Source: Lineolata rhizophorae (lineage: Eukaryota; Ascomycota; Dothideomycetes; Lineolatales; Lineolataceae). From it: DNA of 64,000 bases. The translations under genes were made by a program, and so were the position numbers. Under the pieces are notes generated by a model. That model saw only the letters and a program-made list of their open reading frames with translations, was not told the DNA's origin and ran no database searches. Below, in pieces: positions 1 through 11,321 of this stretch; positions within the stretch are counted from its first letter, which is position 1; every line of letters starts with the position of its first letter. Where the stretch lies: the NCBI GenBank assembly GCA_010093515.1, contig MU001679.1, positions 109,628 to 173,627 of the forward strand. The letters run 5' to 3'.

Positions 1-1
1 T

Positions 2-142
2 GTGGCGCCGCCGCCGGAGCCGGAGAAGGGCGCGGCGCTCGAGGGCCTGCCGGCGAGCGGCGGCGGCAGCCAGGGCGTCGGCAACACGGGCCAGGGCGGC
101 AACAAGGAGCCCATGGTGGATATTGTGACGGGGGAGAAGTAA
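2..142 (+). CDS. 3' end of an unrecognised gene (partial)
   Basis: Only the last 46 codons are inside the window, entering from the left edge and ending at TAA 140-142. The visible tail is Pro/Glu-rich and then Gly/Ser/Gln/Asn-rich (for example GGGSQGVGNTGQGG), ending in DIVTGEK. GC content and third-position bias match the coding genes further right. No domain can be seen in so short a tail and the family is unknown. The frame is chosen because it is the only one open to the edge with a biased composition. It could also be a terminal exon. Confidence 0.5.
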   Translation: MAPPPEPEKGAALEGLPASGGGSQGVGNTGQGGNKEPMVDIVTGEK

Positions 143-2427
143 GAGGGGCTGCATGGTCGGTGCATGGATGGATGGATGAAATGGGGGGTTAGGGTAGGGC
201 TAAGGGCTGGCGGGAGAGGATGAAATCGCTTGGGTGCATAGCCTGGGGTTTTGAGGCGCGCTGTAGCTGTGAAGAATGCATTGTAGTGGGGAAGAGGAAA
301 TCCTTTTTAGGGTAGCACCCGAAGAGCCTTTCTAGCAATGGTTCTATCTTAGAGAACCACGGGATACGGAGTATACCATGGAGAGAGGCATGGGGAAAAA
401 AGGAACGCTGACCCATTAGGCACAAATCTAGAGAGCAGTACTCCAACCCAGGCACCGAATACAAATTTCCTGATCAAAAGACATTCCTATTATGCTCCTT
501 TCCGAAGGTAATTATTCATTGTGCTTTCACTAACTATCCTTCGCTTAAGAAATTTGTCTGATCCCTGAATCCGACCCTTGAGACTTTCACATGTTCACTT
601 GCGCGCTATAAAAACTAGTCAAGGTGCTTGCATTGCACTTGTCCATGCTGTTTCAGGTATTAAAGGATACATTGTCCTTTAAGAGAAGAAAGGTGAGAGG
701 ACGAAATAGTGAAAATATTCCTTTTTTTTGAATTGGTAAGGTAATCTTTAGGGGTAAGAGTGCATCAAGTACAGGCATAAGGGGTTTCGTTCACATTAAG
801 TGAGTGAAAATGAACCTTTTCAACAAGATTGCTAAAGGGATTGAGGTCGTATCACTTCTTCCAGTTTAATCAATTGCTCTTATATCTTCCACAACGACTC
901 CATCGAGAAACAATTCAGGCAATTAAACAAACATCGATGGAACAGAATGACCTATTGCATGCCTCTAAGTGGGGCACAAAAGATTTGCGTTTGCTTTCGC
1001 TGCATGTTCCTGGCTCAAATAGTCCACTTTCGATAGTTTCTAACAGTCGACTCTATTTATTGATTTGCGCGTGAGTTTGGCTGTGGCATTGTCGAAGAGA
1101 TCATAGACATTCTTCAAAGTGAAGCGTAACTAGGCGGACGCATTTTGCATTTGCAACATCTCTAGTGGACCCACAAAACTCATCAACAAGGATGGGGTGA
1201 ATGGAGAAGCTGAAAAGTTGACCTTGTCCCACAACAATCCGCTTCACAGACACGCCGAAGAACGAGTCACTGACAAGACTTTGAAGAACATGTTTAGCGA
1301 TGTCTACGCAGGAAACCCTACCGAGGTGGCAAGTGATAAAGGAGCCGATGATGAGTTTGAGAAGCGCCAAAACGATGAGCTACAACAGAAGCCGCCCGCT
1401 TTTGAAAAGGCCTCAGACACAGAACATCCTCGTATGCCAGTAAGCCTCCCTAGCAGCTTCCTTAAGGAGAATGGGATTGTTGGAACAAGAAATAGATTTT
1501 CTCAAACAGCTAGTCAAAGTAAGCCTAAGACCCTCTGAAGCTGTCTCTAAAACACTTCTAATATGTTTTTCAGAAGACACTTCCGCCGGCGTTCCAGCTG
1601 CCAAACTTCGTAACGAAATGGACTTCGTGAGCTGCTTCTCGAAGGACCAGCAAGCTTAATACGCTCCCCTTGAGAACAAGGCCTCGCTACGCAATACTAG
1701 AGCTCTACCTCAGCAAATTCCTCGAACCAAGAAACGCTCCAGATCCCGGTCCTACCGCCGGCGCGCCCAGGTGGCGCTCCTTTACTGAATTCTAAACCAG
1801 ACTTACAGGCGAGCTCTTCGAAGAACAACAAAAGGGGTCGGAAATTGGTCGTGCCCATCATTCGTAAGTACCGCTATCCCGACCCAACGTCACGCTCATG
1901 CTCTTGTCAAGGGTTTTTATCTGCTTCTGAAAATTGTTGTTGGCAGCCCGCCTCGCATTCGAGCATGCAAGTGCCGACATCGTTTTGGCGGCTTGGGGTA
2001 TATGTCCAACAATAATGCACCCGTATATCAAATTTGTGTTGAGGAAAGAAGCTCAGACGTGTTCGGAGTGTGGAAATGTTCCCGTTTTCGTGCCCTTTCT
2101 TGGTTCCCAAACGGGTCCCACTTCGGCTATTTTGGGCGCCACTCCACACTGGTAGACGCAGCCCCATGCGTACTACTAGTCGCCTTCCTGCTTTGCACGG
2201 CTCGAACTTGTAACTTAGATCAAGAGGTCGGGAAACCGAGATTCAGCCGGAGCCTGATCCTCCCGGGAACGAGTGGCCAGGCCGGGTCAATGAGTCATCG
2301 AACTGCATTATCATTGGATGTACCCAACCCCTCGACGTTGATCTTTTACCATCCCTCAGCTCGTACCATTCCCCAGTTCATTTAACGTCCCCCTCCTGTG
2401 AAGGCACCAGTTCTCAAGCAATCGACC
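143..2427. other. Intergenic region with weak relic ORFs
   Basis: About 2.3 kb with no gene I can support. The clearest local signal is a possible intron at 1519-1572 (GTAAGC donor, TTTTTCAG acceptor). It would join a short coiled-coil-like exon beginning at 1471 (LLEQEIDFLKQLVK) to a brief Pro-rich exon. Upstream, 1197-1538 is open on the plus strand with polar, Glu/Lys-rich composition. I cannot assign a product. It may be a small unrecognised gene or decayed sequence. Confidence 0.3.
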
Positions 2428-4343
2428 ATGTCGGCCATCAGTTCGAATCCTCCAGCTGGAGCCATCACCCTCAACCGGTGCCGCGCCTGCTCGGGAGGAG
2501 ACGGCTTCCACTACTCCCACAACGGGTGGACGACCAAAGTTATCGCCTGAGTCCCTAAGACTCGCGACTACAAGGCAGTGTCGTACGTCTGGGGCGACAC
2601 GAAGCCACTGCCGCTCCACTGTCTGCGCTGCAGGAAAACCACGCAAATTCCCATGGAGAGCGAGGAGAAATTCCGCCGCATCATGACCCTCATCGACCGC
2701 CCCGGCCAAAGCCTGTGGCTCGATGCCCTGTCCATCGATCAAGCGGACCACGCTGACATCGCGGAACAGATGGCCGTTATAGACGGCATCTACAGCAACG
2801 CACGCTCCGTAGCCGTCCTCTTGGCGAAATCGGACGGAGACGCGTACAAGATGATAGAGGAGATGGCCGACATGGCTAGCTTGATCAACACTTACCAGAG
2901 AGCCTTCGTCAAGAATCATGAGGATGCAGAGACGGAGTGGCTCGAGCAGAGATGCAAGAGTTTCTTTGTTCTGGCCGACGAATTCGAGCGGAACATTCAT
3001 AAATGGATGTACTGGAAGCGAGCATGGACATTCCAGGGTTGGGCACTGGCTTACGAGCTTGGACTCACCTGGGAGGGATCAACCAACCTTGTCAACCTCG
3101 CGAATATCAAGGCGCCGATCCTGAAAGCGGCAACGACCATGGTCGTCTACAAGCTGCAATGCGGTTAGTATGCGCTAGTCGACACAGGTCTCTCCAGAGG
3201 AGGCGCGCCGACTGTGTACGCCAACATTCGTTGCCCGTTCCCGGACGAGCATGCATTCATCCCGCCAGACGCTGTGAATGAGACCGAGGCAAGGTTCGAA
3301 GCCTTCACACCCAGCATCAGCTTCCGAAATGCGCTGGGCCTGCGTCAAGCCGCCCGCGGGCACAACTTGCCTTGCTATGCGGCTTTCAATCTCGACGCCG
3401 CCTTGCCGACCTCGAAGGAACAAAGGTTCCTGGAGCGCTTCAGCGTGGCCATGCACACTCGCGGCGTGACCAAGCGCGAGGCAAGGTTCGAGGCTGATCT
3501 CGTGGCTAGCTGGGCGTCTATGTGCAACATTTCATACGACTATATGACAAGAACGACTCAATGCCTCTAGCTCTAAAGAAGGTGCTGAGTGCCATGCGGA
3601 AGGACCATGGGATGACGATATACAAGTTCCAGGTCAACATTCGGAGCAGCAGCAGAGAATTGGATTGACCTTTCCTAAATATGCCACCGCGCATCGACGG
3701 GGTGGCAGTGGCGGGTACATCCACGGCTTGCCTATTCTTACGGGACGCGCAGATACGGCGACCCACCTACGGATTGGACTCCCAACCCCTCGAGATAGTC
3801 TAGCTGAGGGGATCGGGTGTCAACCTCCGGAAAGTGCGATACACGTCCATCACGCAAGCGGCTAAGCTCTCAGATATCAAATTAGTTACTGAGGCTATCT
3901 CGTCTACCTCCGAAGGACTGATGAGTCCGTATATCGCCCTGGGAGGGAATCCACACCAGGACTTAGGAGAAGTCCTCTCTAACACACCTCCTGAAGCTGC
4001 ACACAAAATGTTGACCACAGCCGGCATCGTGGTCGAATCAAAGCTCGAAGACGGTCATGGTCAGTTCAAGACATGGGCCATTTGCCCTGCGCACACGGAC
4101 CTTGACAAATGCTTCGTCGCTCGAGAGGCTCTGAGTGGCACATTCGTCATAGCTGCTAGCGAGGAGGACAGCTATCGAGTCGTGGCATACCTGACGGTCA
4201 CGGATAATCGAAGTGCTAGCAGCCTGATCAAGATGGATGAGCAAGGGAAGATCGATATATTCTCACCCGGAATGCTGCAGCCGATTCCTGAAGGCGCCAC
4301 CTGCCAGGGCTACATCGAGGAAGAGACCGTCGTTGCCTTTTGA
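2428..4343 (+). pseudogene. HET-domain (heterokaryon incompatibility) pseudogene
   Basis: HET-domain proteins trigger vegetative incompatibility and cell death in filamentous ascomycetes. The family motifs are visible in order: SYVWGD near 2581, LWLDALSIDQAD near 2715, an IYSNARSVAVLL segment near 2790 and WKRAWTFQGWAL near 3015. After that comes the kind of long divergent C-terminal region the family usually has. The frame starting at ATG 2428 is interrupted by TGA at 2548-2550 and TAG at 3166-3168. Similarity then passes to another frame around 3541-3560, which itself contains TGA 3666-3668 and TAG 3801-3803 before running openly to TGA 4341-4343. Four premature stops plus a frame change make an intron-only explanation unlikely, so this looks like a dead allele. 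Which original bases were lost is not known. Confidence 0.8.
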
Positions 4344-6044
4344 TGTGGCATCGAATCGCCTCTTCGTGGGCTGCACAGGCGCGTATCGGGCTCCACTCAG
4401 CCCTCTGTGACTTGCCCGAAGCTCTGTGCCTGATGAGTTGACATGTCTTACTACTCCCTGGATATATTGATATGCGTACCTGCACCCGTGCTTGCAACAG
4501 CGTCCAGTAGTAAGGCCTCGGGCAGTTTTACACGAGAGTGGCGGGTCTGCGACTTGGATATTCCGCTGTTCATGCCGATGAATGTGCTGATATGGAGGAA
4601 TGAATTTATCTATCGGCGCTTAAGCTAGCTGACAGAGAGGCCTGTTGAGAGCTGCATAATCGTGGGTTTCGTCGCAAAGGTTGTCTTTGGTTTGACGCGA
4701 TGAAATCCACCAATTTTAGGCAGCAGTCCGGGGGGTTTCTAAGAATGATTGGTCGTTGGCCGCTGTCCTCGTTCATGCGCGCGTAGTTCGCACGACTCAC
4801 CCAACGAAATTGTGGAGTTGGCGCCTTGGACGTATTCACGAATGTCTGAGTTCGTAGGAGCCAGTCCGCCTTCTGCGGTATGGGACGTCGCCGATGCGGC
4901 TGAACTGCCGGAGAACGATTCCCCTAGTCTTCTACCTTGCCCTCTTTGCTCGCACGACATCCGCTTCAACCACAAGCATTTCGACACGCTAGTCTCGGCA
5001 GTGTGCAAGAACGGCGATCGCTTGCTAGTACAGTCGGCAGCCTGTCAAAGATTCATCTAGATTGGCGCAGGCTAGAGCAGGCCGATTCTGCGGAGGAAGG
5101 ACTAATCATCTTAGCTCCCACCCAGCAGCAAGTTAAGGCAATGGAGTTTATGGCCACCAATCTGTTAGGCAAATGCTACAGGGTGAGAACGATACAGCTC
5201 GTTTCCAGGACTGGGCCAACGATTTATGTTTGATAGCCACGCTATCCGTGCAGCTTGCGTTCCACCATGGTGCAGCAAGTTATCTACCAGGTCTATTTTG
5301 GCACCCACTCTCGGACGTTGTCAAGGTAGGGGTAAGAGCGACCCCAACCAATAGCCTTCCCGTGAAGCTGACCTAAAGATGCGCTTCTTCGCATTGCAAG
5401 TGTGATAGCCATAGTAGCGAACAGAAAATTCATAGTTTGATTGGAAATGCGTTAACAGAAACTCAGTGCTGAGCAGCGATGATTTCCCTGACTTTCTACG
5501 TACACTACTTTCGCCTGATACCACAGTAGATAAATCCCGCCCTTCTACCGCATCTATCTCACCTGTCGTGGATATCATGTATGGCAGCAGCAGCCATGTG
5601 ACGCTTAGGGCCAAATGATGCTGGCCCCGGTTCAGCGCGAAGCGTACATAGATCGCGGAGTGCAGGTCCACCTACACTCTGCAACCTCAACCTCGTATAC
5701 ACTCTGTTTTCCGTATACTCTGTGGAGCTCGATATCACCCATGCTGCAAACCGACCTGACGCGCCTAGCCTGCTGTTGTCTACCTGGTCTTCCTCAGTCG
5801 CGTGGCTGCTACATCGATGTGCCTGGCATCTGATGCCTGTGGTTCTAGTCCCCCTACTACTGGAATGGCCCGCTCCCGCCACCGCTTTGTTTAGTTTCCC
5901 TTCAACACCACTAGCCCGCCCCCGCGACTCCTTTGTTTAGTTTCCCTTCAATACCACTAGCCCGCCCCCCTCGCCGCTCTTCCTCTTCGTTCTACGCATC
6001 CGAGGCTTCTTTTCCGAGCGCCAGATTCTGCTACCAACATCACA
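4344..6044. other. Intergenic region, unassigned ORF pieces
   Basis: There is no supported gene. A plus-strand stretch at 4749-5060 contains CPLCSHDI followed by HKHFDTLV and could be a decayed protein fragment, and 4937-5233 is open in another frame. I do not recognise either. The 3' part (5860-6044) is the pyrimidine-rich promoter of the downstream phosphotransferase gene and carries a 39-bp direct repeat. Confidence 0.4.
5885..5969. repeat. Tandem direct repeat, 39-bp copies
   Basis: Two copies, 5885-5923 and 5931-5969, each begin CTTTGTTTAGTTTCCCTTCA and end with CTAGCCCGCCCCC. They are spaced 46 bp apart and differ by one base (AACACC versus AATACC). They lie 76-160 bp upstream of the start codon at 6045. 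They may be a promoter duplication with pyrimidine-rich core-promoter character. Confidence 0.85.
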
Positions 6045-7585
6045 ATGGCAAGACCAAGTGAAGATTGGTCAGGTTTTGCTGGCCTAAGCCCGGAGTCAGA
6101 CAAATATAAGCGAATCAAGCTAGTACTGTCTTCAGCAAACTTCAAGCATCTGAAAAAGTGCGCAATAGACTCACGGCGCAGACATCAAAGGAACCTACCT
6201 CCCGATATTGACTGTGGCATAAACGTAACCCAGTTTGCAACGGGTTTTCACAACCTAGTTCTTAAACTCACATTTTCTGACAACATCAATTGGATTGCTC
6301 GGATTCCGTGTCGCACTATCGATAACAATACCAAGACCTCGTTGCTGAGCGAGATAGCTACTATGAACATCGTCCGCCAACGTACAAGTATCCCTATACC
6401 TCGTATTTTCGAATTTGAGATATCTATAGACGGACCATTCGGATACCCGTATATTTTGATGGAGTACTTAGGTGGCCGTAAACTCGATAATGGGTTAGCG
6501 AGATCGATCCCTCGACAATATCATACCAAGGCAGCCAAACAGTTTGCGAATGTGTTCGCGGAACTCCAAAACCTGACCTTTAGCCGCATTGGACGACTTT
6601 GGTGTGGAGAGACCGTGGATCAGCCTGTCGAAATTATTCCTATGGAGTGGCATCATTCACCCGGCCCTTTGGAAACCTCGTTAGAGTATTTTTACAACGA
6701 ACGACAAGGGGAAAACCGAAAAATTGTCGCCTTGTACCCGAATAATGCAGACTGGCTTACGGCATGTTGGGTGCTGAAAACAGTTCTAGCCCACATCGTT
6801 ATTGAAGATAGAGTCAGAGGCCCGTTTCCACTGTGTCATCTTGACCTCCATTTTGGTAATCTTCTTTTCGATGACGAGTACAATCTGACCGGAGTCATTG
6901 ATTGGAGCAACGCACAGGCGGCCCCAATCGAACAGTTGTCTGTCTGTCCAGAACTGGTCATTTTCCCTGTGCTATCTGAGGAGCAGAATCGACCGATCGT
7001 GGAGTTCAAGAAGCTCGTTATACAGTTTGTAAAGGAAATGGAGAATAAGAAATCGAAAAAGGAAGAGAAGCGGAAAGGCAAGACGCCGCCCTTGGGTCAG
7101 CAGCAGGGGAACATGGAGCAGAGTCAGCATCTTACACCACTTTCCACCTACATGGCCTCTGAAAGCGCCGAACTCATGCATCGTCAGAGCATGGCTTCAC
7201 CAAAGGGAAGCCTTTGGGCCGCGAAGAGGGTTGCGAAGCTCATCTACGGGGAGCATATTACTTGGGAACAGCTTAGAAAGGTATATGGTTGCATGCCGCT
7301 TCTCTAGCGCGAGTGATACTCTCATACTCTTCGTAGCAAACTCTTATTTCACAATGTCCGCTCTCTACGATTGGTTGCTTGTCTGCTGTCGTTTCTGCCC
7401 ATGCCTCTAGGGAAGGACAGCCTTGGAAGCTAACAAGCTTGGCCGGCTTTCTTCTAAACTACTTGTCTCCTTTCTTTTCCGTCTTCGAGATAATACATGA
7501 CTTTTCTGAATACGAGATCAACATCGACGTTATCCATCAAGCGAATAGACTGCAATTGGTCGCTGAGACTATTCCTGAAAATTAG
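6045..7585 (+). CDS. APH-family phosphotransferase (kinase-like) protein
   Basis: This belongs to the aminoglycoside-phosphotransferase-like superfamily, which phosphorylates small molecules or proteins. Fungal members are mostly uncharacterised. Predicted exons are 6045-7280 and 7337-7585 (494 aa), with a 56-nt intron (GTATAT...CGTAG) in phase 0. The kinase core includes FATGFHNLVLKLTF as the glycine-loop region near residue 66, and IARIPC as the ATP-binding strand. The hinge segment is ILMEYLGGRKL. The catalytic loop is HLDLHFGN (D267, N272) and the metal-binding motif is VIDW (D286). A Lys/Glu-rich linker follows at about residues 326-346. Catalytic residues are all present, so it should be active. 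The substrate is unknown. It is flanked by decaying sequence, so it may be a recently expanded family member. Confidence 0.8.
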
Positions 7586-8201
7586 GCCCTGCAAATGAGA
7601 GTTGGTCTCATCCGATCCGGCGAATATCAAACATTAATAGGTGATTAGATCAGAAACACTCGATCTTCATATTGAGACTGGAAGTCTGCCGATGTTCATC
7701 AAACACGGCTACAACGCTCCGGTCCCTGGGATGGCCTGCTGCAACCTTCTCGATAGAATGGGCAGTGGCAGTAGCATAAATAACCTTTGATGTACTCTTG
7801 TTTTTTCTCACGCTAGACTCCAAGGCACCATTTACAGTGTTCGCAATATGATGAACGAGTGCATGATACGATAAGTTACAAATGCCCGCCTCTGCAGTTT
7901 CGCACTGGGGAAAGTTGAACAATGCTACACAGTATTCCAGAGATAGATCCGATATTGTACTGCTGAGAATGCTGCTGATACCAAGCACTCTGAATAAGAC
8001 CAGCCAAAAAAACTGCACGCATCGAAACAGTTATGCCATTGTTCTCTGTCCTCCCTTGTCCCTATCTCCATCAGTAGTTGCTTTGCCGAATGCAAGACTG
8101 TCGCCTCGAGTCATGCTTGCAATCTATTAAGTGATAGTCAGTTCCGTATATCGAATGGCAATTCATAAGGACTAGAGAGGCCGGAATAGGGAGCGAACTT
8201 A
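7586..8201. other. Intergenic; possible minus-strand exon
   Basis: The minus strand at 7650-8018 is open for about 120 codons and reads like coding sequence (SYHALVHHIANTVNGALESS, then a basic segment). It starts near a possible acceptor (TTATTCAG). It could be the second exon of the small Cys-containing ORF at 8202-8351, but no donor/acceptor pair I tried kept the frame. I do not recognise the sequence. Confidence 0.3.
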
Positions 8202-8351
8202 CTAGGAACAGTTAGTGATTCCATAGTACGGGCAGTTCGGATTGGTGCGCTCCAGATCATTTTTTGCCGTGCTACCGCATTCATTGCATTTGGGATATGT
8301 TGTTGGCATCGTGTGGTTGACAGTGCTGAAGGATTGCGAGGAAGCGGCCAT
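8202..8351 (-). CDS. Small Cys-containing hypothetical protein or first exon
   Basis: From ATG at 8349-8351 the ORF encodes 49 residues. It is Ser/Thr-rich at first and then has a compact segment, YPKCNECGSTAKNDLERTNP, followed by NCPYYGITNC. The C-x2-C plus C...C arrangement could bind zinc. The stop TAG overlaps a consensus donor (CTA/GTAAGT), so the sequence may be the first exon of a longer gene continuing leftward. I do not know a named family for it. The upstream continuation of the frame (to 8648) has no supporting features. Confidence 0.35.
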   Translation of the reverse strand: MAASSQSFSTVNHTMPTTYPKCNECGSTAKNDLERTNPNCPYYGITNCS

Positions 8352-9537
8352 TGTTGAATATGTTTGTGTCTGAGGGATGGTGTAAAAATGATAATGAAGT
8401 TGGATGCCGTGGAATGGATTTTGTGTCTCGATAAAAGAAGTATGGGCTTGCTTTACTGAGATTAAAGGGGACATATCTACCTCCTTATATACTGGAACGA
8501 AGCATACAGAAGCCAATAACTGCCTAAATAACCGATAAAGCATGTGTGTCTCATGGATGCAGGCTGTATCATCTTGTCTGATGTATCGGTGCTGGGTAGG
8601 GTATAGTCCTTGCGTGCCGAGATGACAAAGGAACCCCCGGTAAGCCACAACTGGTTCCCAACTTGCGCGACAGCTAATGTCCCGCTATCTTTGAAACCAC
8701 GCTCTCTCCATTGCTGAGATGCTCAGACATGCCCTTCTGGCCCCTATGGATTGTCTCGTTGTCCTGTTCACGACCTCGCACGTTCACAGCTTGCACACCT
8801 GCTACATTGCTAAAGCAGCATGGCTTGGGTCTTCATGCAAGGAACATACGCTTCGAGCTTCCGCGACCTTCATCTCACTCTTTTAAGTCTGACCCTGCGC
8901 CAATGTTAACGCAGGATTTCTGCGCTTCGAATCTCGTCTGCGTTTCACCACCGTAACTCCCTCCGCTGTCCACTCCGCTTATGCCTCGACCATATCCCCT
9001 CGGCTTACTACCCTCGCCAACCAAGACTGATGGTTGACAACTACTTCTATTATATTGTGGCTCTACCACTAGCACAGAGTTGGCGGCGGTGGGGCACAAC
9101 GATAGGCACGGCAACGGCAAGGACGTTCACGGCAAAGCGTGGCAAGGCACCATGAAGGGGAGCGCAGCGGCGGACACAAGCGGTGGACACAAGCGGTAGA
9201 CATGATGATGAGAACAAGTATCGCATGGCACTAGGGGCGCAGCAGAGGGTTATGATGTAAGCCTATATGGCACTATGCGGCGACGGTCACTCCGTCAAGC
9301 GCAGGCGATGACAAACAGTCTTCGCTCTAGATGGCCCGTATAGTTCTACATCCACGATGGAGGAGTATGGCACCGTTGTGCTCTTTGCAGATGATATGGG
9401 AATTGCGGCGCTCCTGCCATACCCCAAACAGCTTGTCCAGTCCAGTCTAGCTAACCAATGCGTTACCACGAAAGTGGACCTGATATGGAGATATTCTCAT
9501 GAAGATGCGTATATGTCTCCCTCTAGAAGGGCTGAAG
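8352..9537. other. Intergenic region
   Basis: No gene is supported. Around 9160-9200 there is a short local duplication of GGACACAAGCGGT. The plus strand 9357-9656 is open for 99 codons but has no recognisable features and overlaps the transposase relic on the other strand. Confidence 0.4.
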
Positions 9538-10060
9538 CTAAAACTCTTCGAGACTACGGAACCATTGTTGGCCCGATGCTGAATGATCTTCTGTTTTTGG
9601 AGAGTGTAGAGAAGAAGAAGAATTTGCCGTACACTGTTGTGCAATTTGCACTATAGGGGTGCGTCTAACATAGTTGTTGACCCAATTTTTGCCAACTGGC
9701 CGCTTATCCCGCAGTTGGCGCAGCATATTTGTAGTGTCTTCAGCCATCCATTTGCGAGGGGGAATATCCGCGGGTAGCTAGGTCCAATATCCACCCTGTT
9801 AATGTCTATTCTTCATCGTCGTCAAGGTTTCTGCTGTTTGCGACGGTTTGGGAGCGTGCAGGATGGCCATGATGGCGGCGCAGGACTGTGTTGTAGTTCA
9901 CATGATATATGCGCGCTGCTTCTCTGACACTTGCGACTTGATTATTTTGTAACGCGTGTATAGCACAGGGAATTCTGCCTTCTCGTGTAGAGTCCTGGAT
10001 CTTTGAAATTACGGGCATGGGTTGGTGTCTTGAAGGTAGAGACAGACGATCATAGTGCAC
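9538..10060 (-). mobile_element. Relic of a pogo/Fot1-type (CENP-B HTH) DNA transposon
   Basis: The minus strand carries the start of a pogo-family transposase. A psq-type helix-turn-helix segment is seen at 9806-10060 (AIHALQNNQVASVREAARIY, then NTVLRRHHGH and NSRNL). After a stop comes a CENP-B-type segment around 9750-9800 (LTGWILDLATRGYSPSQ), then in a shifted frame VGKNWVNNYVRRTP near 9690. These are in the family order. The ORF is broken by at least one stop and one frame change, and the catalytic DDE domain is not visible. I found no terminal inverted repeats, so the element ends are unknown. It is certainly non-autonomous. Confidence 0.75.
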
Positions 10061-10247
10061 GAGAGAATGAGGACCGGGTTGTTTCGCTAACGACTATATC
10101 CAACTATCAGTATATAGAAAGGAGTGATACTAGGCGCCCGGCCTAGTGTAGGCAGTGGGAGGCAGCGGGAGGCAGGAAGGCAACAATGCGCACGGACTTC
10201 CAAATTACGAGGAAGCTAACATCTTGAGATTTAAATACCACTGGTGG

Positions 10248-11321
10248 CTATCCATCGTCGTTTGTGGAAAGGTCCGAAATCTCGGACTCCTCGTCCGACA
10301 CTTGATCCTCGATAGCCTGGCCGTCGTCATCCCACTCCGCATCCTCACTTAATGTGACATTTCTGCCAGTCAAGACATCGAACGCCCGCATTTTAATACT
10401 CGGAAGCGCATGCGTCAATATCCTCACTATTTTTGGGGCCGCCATCTGTGCCACAAGAACTTGCGCCTGCTTCTCCATATCCGCTTTCAGTTGAAGGAAC
10501 CCCCCTTTGGAGGAATCGCAACATCTGGCGTGCGCCGCCGAGGTGGTTAGGGGTGATTCGTTGGATAGACTTAAGTTGATGAGCATCTCGTTCAAACGTA
10601 GATTGGTGCTATGTTGTCGGGGTTTTAGAACATCAGCACAAATACTGCGCATGCGCAGTCGCAAACGTCGTAGCGTAGTAAGAAGCGCGGCGATACTCGT
10701 GCAGACATGTAATCCTTCACCGTGCTCTTGGCTTTGATGCGGTATAAGTCGAGTACCGCATAGATCTAGCTCTAGACTAGTTAGGTTGCTGGCTGATAAG
10801 AAGGCGCGCATTGTGGATAGAAAAAGGTAGTCGCGGCGTTCTAGAAGACGAAGTAGCGGATGCAGTTCACTGGTGGCTTGGATGCGTAGGATGCGCAGTT
10901 TCCGTGATTGTTTGATGATGGTGGCGAGGTAGAGGAGATCGTTATTCAGCTCCGTTGTCCAGGCTGCGCGCACTGCGCGCCCATGAGCGCCATTCCAGGC
11001 TGACACATTTAGGACATTTACGGCCCGCGAATCGTGTTGAGACAGCGGAATAGAGTCCCAGTCTTCAAAGCCCTTCAAACCCAGGTCCAGGATTTTCACG
11101 CTGTCTTTGACTAGAGGTAGACTTGATTCCACATACGGAGAAGACAGCAAGCGTCGTAGTGTCTTCTGAGTAACGTAAAAATCCCGGAAGCACGCGGTAT
11201 GGGCAAATTTGCTCCACTGCTTACAAACTGTGAGGCGTGACAGATCCGAGCGGAAATAGGATGAGCCGACATAATTGAAAATTTGAATTAGGGTTTCGGG
11301 GGGAAGTTGGAGGAGTGACAT
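10248..11321 (-). CDS. F-box protein
   Basis: Single-exon gene of 357 aa. The N-terminus (residues 3-50) is a canonical F-box: LLQLPPETLIQIFNYVG, then LSRLTVCKQWSKFAH. F-box proteins link Skp1-cullin ubiquitin ligases to substrates. The rest contains leucine-patterned stretches (SLELDLCGT, LRRLRLRMRSI) compatible with degenerate leucine-rich repeats, and ends in an acidic tail (DDDGQAIEDQVSDEESEISD). The fungal family is large and fast-evolving, so the substrate cannot be inferred. No introns are needed. It sits between a transposon relic and a RIP-mutated repeat but is itself intact. Confidence 0.85.
   Translation of the reverse strand: MSLLQLPPETLIQIFNYVGSSYFRSDLSRLTVCKQWSKFAHTACFRDFYVTQKTLRRLLSSPYVESSLPLVKDSVKILDLGLKGFEDWDSIPLSQHDSRAVNVLNVSAWNGAHGRAVRAAWTTELNNDLLYLATIIKQSRKLRILRIQATSELHPLLRLLERRDYLFLSTMRAFLSASNLTSLELDLCGTRLIPHQSQEHGEGLHVCTSIAALLTTLRRLRLRMRSICADVLKPRQHSTNLRLNEMLINLSLSNESPLTTSAAHARCCDSSKGGFLQLKADMEKQAQVLVAQMAAPKIVRILTHALPSIKMRAFDVLTGRNVTLSEDAEWDDDGQAIEDQVSDEESEISDLSTNDDG

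Noticed and set aside
2441-2451. tRNA B-box-like GTTCGAATCC
   Set aside because: It lies inside the HET coding region and no A box, anticodon arm or acceptor stem could be paired around it; no tRNA was found elsewhere by eye.
9160-9200. CRISPR-like or satellite repeat
   Set aside because: Only two or three short copies of a GGACACAAGCGGT-like unit, and the window is eukaryotic; treated as a chance local duplication.
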